Assembly (NCBI GenBank): GCA_902762655.1
Contig: CACWOZ010000009.1
Span: forward strand, 1-64,000
Origin: an uncultured Bacteroidia bacterium
GTDB taxonomy: Bacteria > Bacteroidota > Bacteroidia > Bacteroidales > UBA932
Length of the DNA stretch: 64,000 nucleotides
Reading direction: 5' to 3'
Part shown: piece by piece, positions 31,375 through 39,104 of the stretch
How positions within the stretch are numbered: position 1 is the stretch's first letter
Layout of the letters: each line of letters starts with the position of its first letter
Notes under the pieces: model-generated
What the model saw: only the letters and a program-made list of their open reading frames with translations
Databases searched by the model: none
Told to the model about the DNA's origin: nothing
Program-made: the position numbers and the translations under genes

Positions 31375-31842
31375 ATGGCGACAGAACCCACTTTTCCTCT
31401 TGATCCTGAAAAGGTCTATTTCTCGATGGACGAGCTGACCCTCGACACCGAGGATGGCTCCAAAACTCTTAAGATGGGCTACTGGATTTCTGTAGATCCT
31501 ATCCGGATCCACAAAATGATCGTTAAGGATAAGTGCCTTAAAGTCGATGAAATGGAAGTGCTCCGTCCATTGGAGAGCAAACTACGCAAGGCGGACCCGG
31601 ATTACTATAAACGTTTCGTCGGGCTCAAACTGGTCATAGACTATCCTGGATATAGCACAGGCATAGTTGCCAGCATCCCTTTCGAGAACGATCCGCTCGG
31701 TTTCTATAAGTGGTGGCGCAAAGGCGGACATGAAGACAAGGTTTATCTTTCCCTCGGCCGTCAGATCCAACTTTTCCAGAAGGTTGCCATGATGGATCCG
31801 AAACTGATTCTCAAAAAAGACCTTGAAGTGCTGCGCCGATAA
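31375..31842 (+). CDS. conserved hypothetical protein, 155 residues
   Basis: A small soluble protein with no signal peptide or membrane segment. It begins MATEPTFPLDPEKVYFSMDE, has a central KLVIDYPGYSTGIVASIPFE and ends KLILKKDLEVLRR. The TAATTTTG box of its promoter is about 20 bp upstream. I do not recognise a domain. It is followed after 57 bp by the glycine cleavage operon, which has its own promoter, so a functional link is not indicated. Confidence 0.65.
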   Translation: MATEPTFPLDPEKVYFSMDELTLDTEDGSKTLKMGYWISVDPIRIHKMIVKDKCLKVDEMEVLRPLESKLRKADPDYYKRFVGLKLVIDYPGYSTGIVASIPFENDPLGFYKWWRKGGHEDKVYLSLGRQIQLFQKVAMMDPKLILKKDLEVLRR

Positions 31843-31858
31843 TATTTCGGCGTTTTTC

Positions 31859-31890
31859 TTTGCTTAAATCGCGTAAATGTGTTAAATTGG
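31859..31890 (+). promoter_or_regulatory. promoter of the gcv operon
   Basis: TTTG at 31859-31862, a 20-nt spacer and TAAATTGG at 31883-31890 (7 of 8 matches). The ATG is 9 bp later. No glycine riboswitch is visible. Confidence 0.55.
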
Positions 31891-31899
31891 TGGTCAATT

Positions 31900-33000
31900 A
31901 TGGACAACCAACTTAAAACCACATGTCTCCACGGTGAACATGTCGCCCTTGGAGCTAAAATGAGCCCTTTTGCAGGCTTCGACATGCCCATCCAATACAG
32001 CAATATCACTGCTGAGCACAATGCAGTGCGCAATGCCGCCGGCATTTTCGATGTTTCGCACATGGGCGAGATTTTCATCAACGGCCCTCAGGCCACGGAA
32101 TTCGTAAACCATATTTTCACTAACGATGTCCGCACTCTCGTTCCTGGGCAGATTCTCTATGGGATGATGCTATACCCGGATGGCGGAACCGTCGATGATC
32201 TCCTGGTTTACAAGGAATTCGCACCAGACGCATATCTTCTTGTGGTGAACGCCGCCAATATCGACAAAGATTACGAGTGGATGCTTCGCAATGCCGAAGG
32301 CTATGAGGTCGGAATCCTTAATGACTCCGACAATTGGGGACAGGTGGCTGTCCAGGGCCCAGGCTCCGAGGCAGTTGTCTCCAAGGTTCTTGGCATGGAT
32401 CTTTCCGGCCTTGTGTTCTATCACTTTGAGGATTTCGAACTCTATGGCAAGCGCGCCATCATCAGCCGTACCGGTTACACCGGCGAAGATGGATTTGAGA
32501 TCTATGCCACTCCAGAGGCTATCGTAGACCTCTGGAAAACATTCCTCGCCGCAGGCGTGGTTCCTTGCGGGCTTGGTTGCAGGGATACCCTCCGTTTCGA
32601 GGCCGGCCTTCCTCTCTATGGCGATGAACTCTCGGCGGATATATCTCCGGTAATGGCCGGACTTTCCATGTTCTGCAAACTGGACAAGGAAGAGTTTATC
32701 GGCAAGGAAGCACTTGTGAAGCAGAAGGCCGAGGGCGTTGCCCGCAAACTTGTCGGCATAGAGATTGCTGACAGGGCGATTCCCCGCGCCGGCTATCCTG
32801 TAGTGCTTGATGACGGTACAGAAGTAGGCGTGGTGACCACCGGCTATCACTCTATCTCTCTTGACAAGAGCATTTGCTTCGCCCTCGTGGATGCGGCTTA
32901 TGCTCCTCTGGGGACGCCCCTCAATATCCAGATACGCCACAAGGTGTTCCCGGGCGTAACAGTCAAAAAAAGATTTTACCAGACAAATTATAAGAAATGA
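31900..33000 (+). CDS. gcvT: glycine cleavage system T protein (aminomethyltransferase)
   Basis: 366 residues from ATG 31900 (a GTG at 31879 is in frame but precedes the start region). It takes the aminomethyl group from the lipoyl arm of GcvH to tetrahydrofolate, releasing ammonia. Motifs: MSPFAGFDMPIQYSN, FDVSHMGE, YTGEDGFEIY, GLGCRDTLRFEAGLPLYGDEL, and TTGYHSISLDKSICFALVD. Length normal. First gene of gcvT-gcvH-gcvPA-gcvPB; its TGA overlaps the gcvH ATG. The operon degrades glycine to CO2, NH3 and methylene-THF in the cytoplasm. Confidence 0.95.
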   Translation: MDNQLKTTCLHGEHVALGAKMSPFAGFDMPIQYSNITAEHNAVRNAAGIFDVSHMGEIFINGPQATEFVNHIFTNDVRTLVPGQILYGMMLYPDGGTVDDLLVYKEFAPDAYLLVVNAANIDKDYEWMLRNAEGYEVGILNDSDNWGQVAVQGPGSEAVVSKVLGMDLSGLVFYHFEDFELYGKRAIISRTGYTGEDGFEIYATPEAIVDLWKTFLAAGVVPCGLGCRDTLRFEAGLPLYGDELSADISPVMAGLSMFCKLDKEEFIGKEALVKQKAEGVARKLVGIEIADRAIPRAGYPVVLDDGTEVGVVTTGYHSISLDKSICFALVDAAYAPLGTPLNIQIRHKVFPGVTVKKRFYQTNYKK

Positions 33001-33374
33001 GCAAGATTTTAGACGAACTTCTCTACAGTGAATCCCACGAGTGGGTCAAGGTAGACGGAAACATCGCCATCATTGGCGTCAGCGACTTCGCACAGGAAGA
33101 AATGGGTGACATCACATACGTTGATGCTCCCGCGGAGGGTGACACTGTCGCCAAGGGTGAGGATTTCGGAGCCCTCGAAAGCGTAAAGGCTTCCAGCGAA
33201 CTCTATTCTCCGGTAAGCGGCAACGTAGTCGCTGTAAACGAAGAGCTTGAGGACAAGCCCGAACTCATCAACGAGGACCCTTACGGTGCTTGGATCATCA
33301 AGGTGGAAATGAGCGACAAGTCGGAACTGGACACCCTGCTCAGTGCCGCTGCATATGCCGAAATCGCCCAGTAA
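32997..33374 (+). CDS. gcvH: glycine cleavage system H protein
   Basis: 125 residues, the lipoylated carrier of the complex. Lipoyl-lysine K64 in FGALESVKASSEL; also SHEWVKVDGNIAIIGVSDFA and VVAVNEELEDKPELINEDPY, GAWIIKVEM. It overlaps gcvT by 4 bp (ATGA) and is followed by gcvPA after 1 bp, so all genes are translated as a coupled unit. Lipoylation enzymes are not in this window. Confidence 0.96.
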   Translation: MSKILDELLYSESHEWVKVDGNIAIIGVSDFAQEEMGDITYVDAPAEGDTVAKGEDFGALESVKASSELYSPVSGNVVAVNEELEDKPELINEDPYGAWIIKVEMSDKSELDTLLSAAAYAEIAQ

Positions 33375-33375
33375 G

Positions 33376-34677
33376 ATGGCCGGATCCGCATATTTCCCCC
33401 ATACCGGAGATGACATCCGTAAAATGTTGGAGAGGATAGGCGTCCGGAGCCTGGACGACCTGTACTCCGATGTGCCTGCAGATTTCATCTATAATAAGGA
33501 ATACGAACTTCCAGATGCTCTCAGCGAGCAGGAAGTTCGTAATTTCTTTGATGAACTCGGAAAGAAGAACACCAGCCTCAAGGTGTTCGTGGGGCAGGGA
33601 GCTTATGATCATTACGTTCCCTCGGTGATCCCTTATATCACCTCCCGTTCCGAATTCCTGACAGCTTATACTCCTTACCAGTGCGAGATTTCGCAAGGTA
33701 CGCTTCGCTATATCTTTGAGTGGCAGAGCATGGTTTGCCGCCTTACCGGCATGGATGTTTCCAACGCTTCCATGTACGACGGGCCTTCCGCAGCAGCAGA
33801 GGCTCTCAGAATGGCCGTAGCATGCACCCGCAAGCGCAACAAGGTAGTGGTTTCCACCAAATTGATGCAGAATGTGCTGGATGTTGTCAAAACTTATCTT
33901 AAGTATCCCGACATCGAGGTTGTCTATGCATGGGATGTGCTCGAGGAACTTGGTCCGGATGTTGCGGGCGTGATTGTCCCTTCGATCTGCCGTCACGGCG
34001 TGATCCAGGACCTTGGCGGAATCGCCGATGCGGTTCATGCTGCCGGTGCACTGCTCATAGAGTATTGCGATCCTTCTGCTCTGGCAGTGCTCAAGACTCC
34101 TGCAGAATGGGGCGCAGACATTGCCGTCGGAGACGGCCAGTCCCTGGGTATTCCTCTCTGCTATGGCGGTCCTTATGTCGGATTCCTTGCCTGCAAGAGC
34201 GAATACATGCGTAAACTCCCCGGCCGTATCGTCGGCCAGGCCACCGATAAGGACGGAAAGCGTTGCTTTGTGCTTACCCTCCAGGCCCGGGAGCAGCATA
34301 TACGCCGCGAAAAGGCCACTTCGAACATCTGCTCGAATCAGAGCCTGATGGCTCTTTGGGTTACGGTTTATCTGTCACTGATGGGTCCTGAAGGGCTCAG
34401 GAAGGTGAATGAACTATCATGCGCCGGTGCCCATTATCTCTATGAAGAACTCTTGAAGACCGGCCGTTTCGAGGAAGCGTTCCCCGGCAGACCTTTCCTC
34501 AAGGAATTCTGCCTCAAGCCTCTTGTGCCTGTCGCCGTGCTCCAGCAGAAGTTGCTGGACGCCGGTTTCTTCGGTGCCCTCGAACTCGATGGCTATGTGA
34601 CTTTCTGTGTAACTGAAAAACGGACCAAGGAGGAGATCGATGCTCTTGTTGCGGTTGTAAAGGAGATAGCGTTATGA
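33376..34677 (+). CDS. gcvPA: glycine dehydrogenase (decarboxylating) subunit 1
   Basis: 433 residues from ATG 33376. N-terminal half of the split P protein: FPHTGDDIRKMLERIGVRSL, FVGQGAYDHYVPSVIPYITS, RSEFLTAYTPYQCEISQGTL, MTGMDVSNASMYDGPSAAAEA-type segment and GDGQSLGIPLCYGGPYVGFLA. Together with GcvPB it forms the PLP enzyme that decarboxylates glycine. It lacks the catalytic lysine, which is in GcvPB. In many Bacteroides the two halves are one gcvP gene; here they are separate with a 4-bp overlap. Confidence 0.95.
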   Translation: MAGSAYFPHTGDDIRKMLERIGVRSLDDLYSDVPADFIYNKEYELPDALSEQEVRNFFDELGKKNTSLKVFVGQGAYDHYVPSVIPYITSRSEFLTAYTPYQCEISQGTLRYIFEWQSMVCRLTGMDVSNASMYDGPSAAAEALRMAVACTRKRNKVVVSTKLMQNVLDVVKTYLKYPDIEVVYAWDVLEELGPDVAGVIVPSICRHGVIQDLGGIADAVHAAGALLIEYCDPSALAVLKTPAEWGADIAVGDGQSLGIPLCYGGPYVGFLACKSEYMRKLPGRIVGQATDKDGKRCFVLTLQAREQHIRREKATSNICSNQSLMALWVTVYLSLMGPEGLRKVNELSCAGAHYLYEELLKTGRFEEAFPGRPFLKEFCLKPLVPVAVLQQKLLDAGFFGALELDGYVTFCVTEKRTKEEIDALVAVVKEIAL

Positions 34678-36104
34678 GGTACTACGACAAATTGATTTTC
34701 GAGCTCAGTCATCCCGGCCGTACGGGATATTCGCTGCCTTCAGTGCAGCAGTACCCTTTCTTCGCAGAAAAATGCTCATCAGGGGTAGCTGTCGACGCAG
34801 CCGTCCCTGCAAATTTGCTGAGGAAATCTAAGCTGGAGCTGCCGGAGGTGAGCGAAGTGGATGTGGTGAGGCATTATACGAACCTGAGCCAGATGAACTT
34901 CGGCGTTGATACGGGATTCTATCCTCTCGGGTCCTGTACTATGAAGTACAATCCCAAAATCAATGAGGAAATCGCCAATCATCCCGCATTCGCCGGCCTG
35001 CATCCTCTGCAGCCCGCCGAAACAGTGAAGGGCGCCCAGGCCGTAATCGACGGGCTGGATGCTGCCCTTGCTGCCATAACCGGCATGAAGCACTTCACCT
35101 TCCTGCCTTGCGCAGGTGCCCATGGCGAACTCACCGGACTCATGCTGATGCGTGAGTATCATATGGCACGTAACGATTCCGCCCGCGTGAAGGTAATCGT
35201 TCCTGACAGTGCGCATGGAACCAACCCTGCATCCGCGGCAGTGTGCGGCCTTCAGATAGTGGAAGTCAAGTCCGGGGCTGATGGTCTTGTGGACGTGGAG
35301 GCACTGAAGCCTCTGCTTGGCCCTGACGTTGCCGGCATCATGATGACCAACCCTAACACCCTCGGCCTCTTTGAGCGGCAAATAGGTGAAATCGCCAGAC
35401 TCGTACATGAGTGCGGTGGTCTTCTGTATTACGACGGAGCCAATATGAACCCGCTGCTCGGCAAGGTCCGTCCCGGTGACATGGGCTTCGATATCATGCA
35501 TCTCAACCTGCACAAAACCTTCTCCACCCCTCATGGCGGAGGCGGTCCCGGAAGCGGCCCCGTAGGAGTAGGGGAGAGAGTCCTTCCTTATCTTCGCATC
35601 CCCCAGACATCCGGATTCCATGGAAACTTCGGGGTCATGCTCCGCGCCTATGCCTATATCCTGATGCTGGGCAAGCAGAACGTGAAGATGGCCGGCCCTT
35701 TGGCAACCCTTTCCGCCAACTATATAAAGGAGTCGCTGAAGGATTGCTACAAACTGCCCATCCCTACGGTTTGTAAGCACGAATTCGTGTTTGACGGCCT
35801 TATCAACGACGGTGCGCGCGAAGGCAAGACCGGCGCGACCACGTTAGATGTTGCCAAGAGGCTGCTTGACTATGGATTCCATGCTCCTACCATCTATTTC
35901 CCTCTGCTCTTCCATCAGGCGCTGATGATAGAGCCGACCGAAACCGAGTCTCTGGAAACCCTCGACGAATTCATCGCAGTGATGAAGAAGATTGCAGCAG
36001 AGGCTGCCGAGGACCCGGACATACTTCATGGTGCACCGCACAATGCTCCGATCGGACGTCCCGATGAGACCGCTGCGGCCAGAAATCCTATTCTGAAAGC
36101 ATGA
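34674..36104 (+). CDS. gcvPB: glycine dehydrogenase (decarboxylating) subunit 2
   Basis: 476 residues. The PLP-binding subunit: K281 in HLNLHKTFSTPHGGGGPG, with the conserved LGSCTMKYNPKINE, HGTNPASA, MLTNPNTLGLFE-type and DGANMNPLLG segments before it. Begins with an ATGA overlap to gcvPA. Its last codons overlap the GDPD lipoprotein start (ATGA), so the operon may continue into that gene. Reaction: glycine + H-lipoyl to CO2 + aminomethyl-lipoyl. Confidence 0.95.
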   Translation: MRYYDKLIFELSHPGRTGYSLPSVQQYPFFAEKCSSGVAVDAAVPANLLRKSKLELPEVSEVDVVRHYTNLSQMNFGVDTGFYPLGSCTMKYNPKINEEIANHPAFAGLHPLQPAETVKGAQAVIDGLDAALAAITGMKHFTFLPCAGAHGELTGLMLMREYHMARNDSARVKVIVPDSAHGTNPASAAVCGLQIVEVKSGADGLVDVEALKPLLGPDVAGIMMTNPNTLGLFERQIGEIARLVHECGGLLYYDGANMNPLLGKVRPGDMGFDIMHLNLHKTFSTPHGGGGPGSGPVGVGERVLPYLRIPQTSGFHGNFGVMLRAYAYILMLGKQNVKMAGPLATLSANYIKESLKDCYKLPIPTVCKHEFVFDGLINDGAREGKTGATTLDVAKRLLDYGFHAPTIYFPLLFHQALMIEPTETESLETLDEFIAVMKKIAAEAAEDPDILHGAPHNAPIGRPDETAAARNPILKA

Positions 36105-37219
36105 AAAGATTGATGATAGCAGGCCTGATACTTCTTCAGGCCTGCTCTTCTTCTGACAATTATGTCCGCGACCGATTCGCGCAGACAGCTCCCGAAGGGA
36201 TTCCTGTCGCGGCTGCTCACCGCGGCTGCTGGCTGCGTGAGCCGGACGGAGAGTACTTCATCCCCGAGAACAGCACCTACGGCATAGACATGGCCGCTCG
36301 TTTCGGATATCCGGTGGTAGAAATGGATGTCAAATATACCCTCGACCAAAAGATGGTAGTTATGCATGACGGCACAATCAACCGGACCATGCGCAATGCA
36401 TCGGACTATTCAAAGATCGAGAATCCGACACGTGTAGACGCTCTCCTCTTTGATGATTTGCGCAGCAATTATGTCCTCGAGTCTTCCGATCCTGCGAAAC
36501 GCACGCCCATTCCTACCTTGGAGGAGATGCTTCTGACCTGCAGGAAAACGGGCATCATCCCTATGCTCCACAGTAAGGTACTGGAGTCTTACGAACTTGC
36601 GCATAAAATACTGGGGGATAATTGGATAGCATTTGAGGAGAATTTCAGTGCCCTCCGTGTTGCCCGCAAGATTTCCGACTGCCTCGTGCTCTGGGATCCC
36701 GGCCATATGAGTGCCGCGGCAACCATTGCCGGACTGGATGCCATAGGCGGATGGACGGGAATGAGTACGATGAATTATGATATGCAGGATGCTGCTTTTA
36801 TTGATTCCCTGCAGACAGCCGGCCATCCATGCCAGTCTTCTATCTTCCCGACACCTCATGAGTGCAGGTCGCTCCATGACGGCGTCGCAATAGAACTGTC
36901 CGATTTCTTCTGGCATCAGACCGTCGGGCGTACTCCTTCTGCGTCTGTTTCAGAGAAATTGAATCTTGTTGCAGGTGAATCCTGGCAGAGTCCTTCTCTT
37001 GAGGCAGGGGAGTTCTCTGCAATGACAATCCATCTTGTTTTTTCGGGCACTTTGGAACTCCGTGTGAAGGATCATATCCTCCGCGTATACTCTCTGCACC
37101 ATGATACTCCCGGCGAGGAAGTTGTAGGGTTCCGCTTCTACAAAACTGTACCTTCTTTTGTAATTGTTGCTGCGGAGGATTGTATTGTTTCGCTCAAAGC
37201 CGAGGTATTCGATCTGTAA
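36101..37219 (+). CDS. glycerophosphodiester phosphodiesterase-like lipoprotein
   Basis: 372 residues. Lipobox LILLQACSSS (Cys15). GDPD-type TIM barrel: AAAHRGCW (catalytic HR), PENS, VVEMDVKYTLDQKMVVMHDG (metal-binding E.D and catalytic HD), TINRT and a PIPTLEEMLL segment. The usual substrate is a glycerophosphodiester released from phospholipids. The C-terminal ~100 residues (FSGTLELRVKDHILRVYSLH) form an extra beta-sandwich-like domain. It overlaps gcvPB by 4 bp, which gives operon linkage without an obvious metabolic link. Confidence 0.85.
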   Translation: MKRLMIAGLILLQACSSSDNYVRDRFAQTAPEGIPVAAAHRGCWLREPDGEYFIPENSTYGIDMAARFGYPVVEMDVKYTLDQKMVVMHDGTINRTMRNASDYSKIENPTRVDALLFDDLRSNYVLESSDPAKRTPIPTLEEMLLTCRKTGIIPMLHSKVLESYELAHKILGDNWIAFEENFSALRVARKISDCLVLWDPGHMSAAATIAGLDAIGGWTGMSTMNYDMQDAAFIDSLQTAGHPCQSSIFPTPHECRSLHDGVAIELSDFFWHQTVGRTPSASVSEKLNLVAGESWQSPSLEAGEFSAMTIHLVFSGTLELRVKDHILRVYSLHHDTPGEEVVGFRFYKTVPSFVIVAAEDCIVSLKAEVFDL

Positions 37220-37864
37220 TCAGTCGATACTCAGTACTGTCAGAGTATCTTCTTCCACTTTGAATTTTATGTTACGGCCTGCATAGCTCAGGCCGTAAAT
37301 TCTTTCCGGATCGTCGTGGTATGCCGGGCGGGGGTCCTGGGAGAGAATTGCCTCGAGGGTTCCATCGAGCATGCCCGGCTCTGCCCATATGACCTTGAGC
37401 CGCCTTTGCGGGGCGTCGGACGCGAAACCGGAACGCACCCCGGGATGGGAATCTGCGTATTCCAAATAGGGTTTGATGTCGAAAATGGGAGTGCCGTCCA
37501 CAAGGTCTGCACCGAGTACTTCTATTCTGCCTGCAGCTGCGTTGACAGATGAAATCCTGACTGAAGAAAGCCCGATGGGATTGGGCCTGTAAGGGGAGCG
37601 GGTGGCATAGACACCCATCTTTTCGTTGCCCCCAAGGCGTGGAGGACGGACTTTTGAAGAAACGGCGGCTTCGGGCTTGTTAAGGCTGAAGCCCCATATC
37701 AGCCAAAGATAATCGAAACCCTCCAGGCCGTCCAGCATCTCCGGTTTGAAGCCTCCGCAGAATTCCACCGTTCCGGGTAAATCCGGCACCAGCCCAGCCT
37801 GGCGCGGCGTGCCGAATTTCTCTCCGAGAGGAGAACGGAAATACGCGATGGGGTTAATTTCCAT
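37220..37864 (-). CDS. trmO: tRNA (N6-threonylcarbamoyladenosine37-N6)-methyltransferase (TsaA family)
   Basis: 214 residues from the ATG at 37864 (an upstream in-frame ATG at 38020 would lie inside the M23 gene). Begins MEINPIAYFRSPLGEKFGTP RQAGL, then EGFDYLWLIWGF, GVYATRSPYRPNPIGLSS (the signature of the family), DLVDGTPIFDIKPYLEYADS. It methylates t6A at position 37 of tRNA with S-adenosylmethionine. The start overlaps the M23 gene by 11 bp; the genes are in one minus-strand operon. The C-terminal ~60 residues (FKVEEDTLTV) form the family's extra domain. Confidence 0.9.
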   Translation of the reverse strand: MEINPIAYFRSPLGEKFGTPRQAGLVPDLPGTVEFCGGFKPEMLDGLEGFDYLWLIWGFSLNKPEAAVSSKVRPPRLGGNEKMGVYATRSPYRPNPIGLSSVRISSVNAAAGRIEVLGADLVDGTPIFDIKPYLEYADSHPGVRSGFASDAPQRRLKVIWAEPGMLDGTLEAILSQDPRPAYHDDPERIYGLSYAGRNIKFKVEEDTLTVLSID

Positions 37865-39059
37865 AGGTGGCCATTTCTGCCTTATATTTTCTGTAGAGCG
37901 AATCGAGTGCAGGGAGATTCTCCTTTTTAATAGGTTCTGCGGAAGGGGATTCGAGTTTAAGAGGATCGACCGGAGTTCCATTTTTCCATACGCGGAAATC
38001 CAGATGCGGGCCCGTAGCACTGCCTGTCATGCCAACATATCCTATTACCTGCCCCTGCTGTACGCGGGTGCCGGCCTTGATACCCTTGGCAAAGCCTTTC
38101 AAATGGAGATAACCGGTAGTATAAACGCTGTTATGGCGTATCTTGATCATATTGCCGGCCCCACCTTTGCCCCAGCCTGCAGATAGCACAACGCCGTCGC
38201 CAAGTGCATGCACAGGCGTTCCGGAAGGAGCAGCATAGTCGACAGCGGTATGAGGACGTACTACACCATGGATAGGATGCAGTCGGTGATAACTGAACTT
38301 GCTGCTTATGCGGCTGAACTTCAGTGGAGCCTTAAGGAAGGCTTTGCGCATGGATTCACCCTTCTGGTTCCAATACTTGTTGCCGTTGTCACCCTGGTCG
38401 TAACGGATGGCATATAGAGTGTCGGCGCCTCGAGTGTACTGAGCGAAATCTATGCCCTGGATGTCGATTACCTCATCTTCAACCACACGCTGGTGGTAGA
38501 ACGCACGGAAGCGGTCGCCTTCGTGAAGGCCGAAAAAGTCTACCGTCCAGGCGTAGACATCGGCAAGCTCCAGTATGAGAAGGGGAGATGCACCGGCCGC
38601 TATCATGTCGTTCCAAAGTGAACTTTTGATGGTTACGTCGGTGTATTTGCGGATTGTGTCCACCTGTTTGGCAACGTTCCAGACTGCCAGCGAATCATAG
38701 CACTTGAAGACAGTGGAATTGACGCGGTCGCGCTCGTAAACCACGTATCGCAGCATCGGAGAGAGAGTATCACCGTAGTAGTATGCATCTACCTTGTTCC
38801 CCGCGCGCAACTTGCGCACGTCAAATGTGCTGTCGCATGCGTAGACCAGTTTCTGCGCTTCCGTCCCGCTCATCCCCAGCCGCGTGAACAACTTGCTGAA
38901 AACCTCGCCGGAAGCCACCTTGCTTTCCCTGACAAACAGCGTGTCTGTATTGAACCCAAGGGGCCAGACCTTTTCTTCTTCGATATTCTGAGTCGAATTC
39001 TTATGGCCACAGGCACAAGTCAAAAGCGCAATGGACAGTATCAATGATAATCTTCTCAT
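37854..39059 (-). CDS. M23-family peptidase lipoprotein (OapA/MepM-like)
   Basis: 401 residues from the ATG at 39059, right behind a TATATTTG box. Lipobox LLTCAC (Cys16). An OapA-like/LysM-like N-terminal part (KLFTRLGMSGTEAQKLVYAC, KLRAGNKVDAYYYGDTLSP), then a peptidase M23 domain: IHGVVRPHTAVDYAAPSGTP (HxxxD) and GPHLDFRVWKNGTPVDPL. The second motif reads HLDF where the classical form is HxH, a variant common in Bacteroidota M23 proteins, so activity is plausible. It should cut peptidoglycan crosslinks in the periplasm. Confidence 0.88.
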   Translation of the reverse strand: MRRLSLILSIALLTCACGHKNSTQNIEEEKVWPLGFNTDTLFVRESKVASGEVFSKLFTRLGMSGTEAQKLVYACDSTFDVRKLRAGNKVDAYYYGDTLSPMLRYVVYERDRVNSTVFKCYDSLAVWNVAKQVDTIRKYTDVTIKSSLWNDMIAAGASPLLILELADVYAWTVDFFGLHEGDRFRAFYHQRVVEDEVIDIQGIDFAQYTRGADTLYAIRYDQGDNGNKYWNQKGESMRKAFLKAPLKFSRISSKFSYHRLHPIHGVVRPHTAVDYAAPSGTPVHALGDGVVLSAGWGKGGAGNMIKIRHNSVYTTGYLHLKGFAKGIKAGTRVQQGQVIGYVGMTGSATGPHLDFRVWKNGTPVDPLKLESPSAEPIKKENLPALDSLYRKYKAEMATYGN

Positions 39060-39094
39060 ATATGCAAATATAGTTAATTTCTCCCCGAAAATCA

Positions 39095-39102
39095 TTAAAT
39101 TT
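39095..39102 (+). promoter_or_regulatory. -7 box of the GH106 gene
   Basis: TAAATTTG, 2 bp before the first possible ATG (39105). The start must be so close to the transcription start that the ATG at 39111 or 39132 may be the true one. Confidence 0.5.
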
Positions 39103-39104
39103 GT

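Noticed and set aside
31859..31900. Glycine riboswitch in front of gcvT
   Set aside because: The leader between the promoter box and the ATG is under 15 nt, too short for any glycine aptamer.
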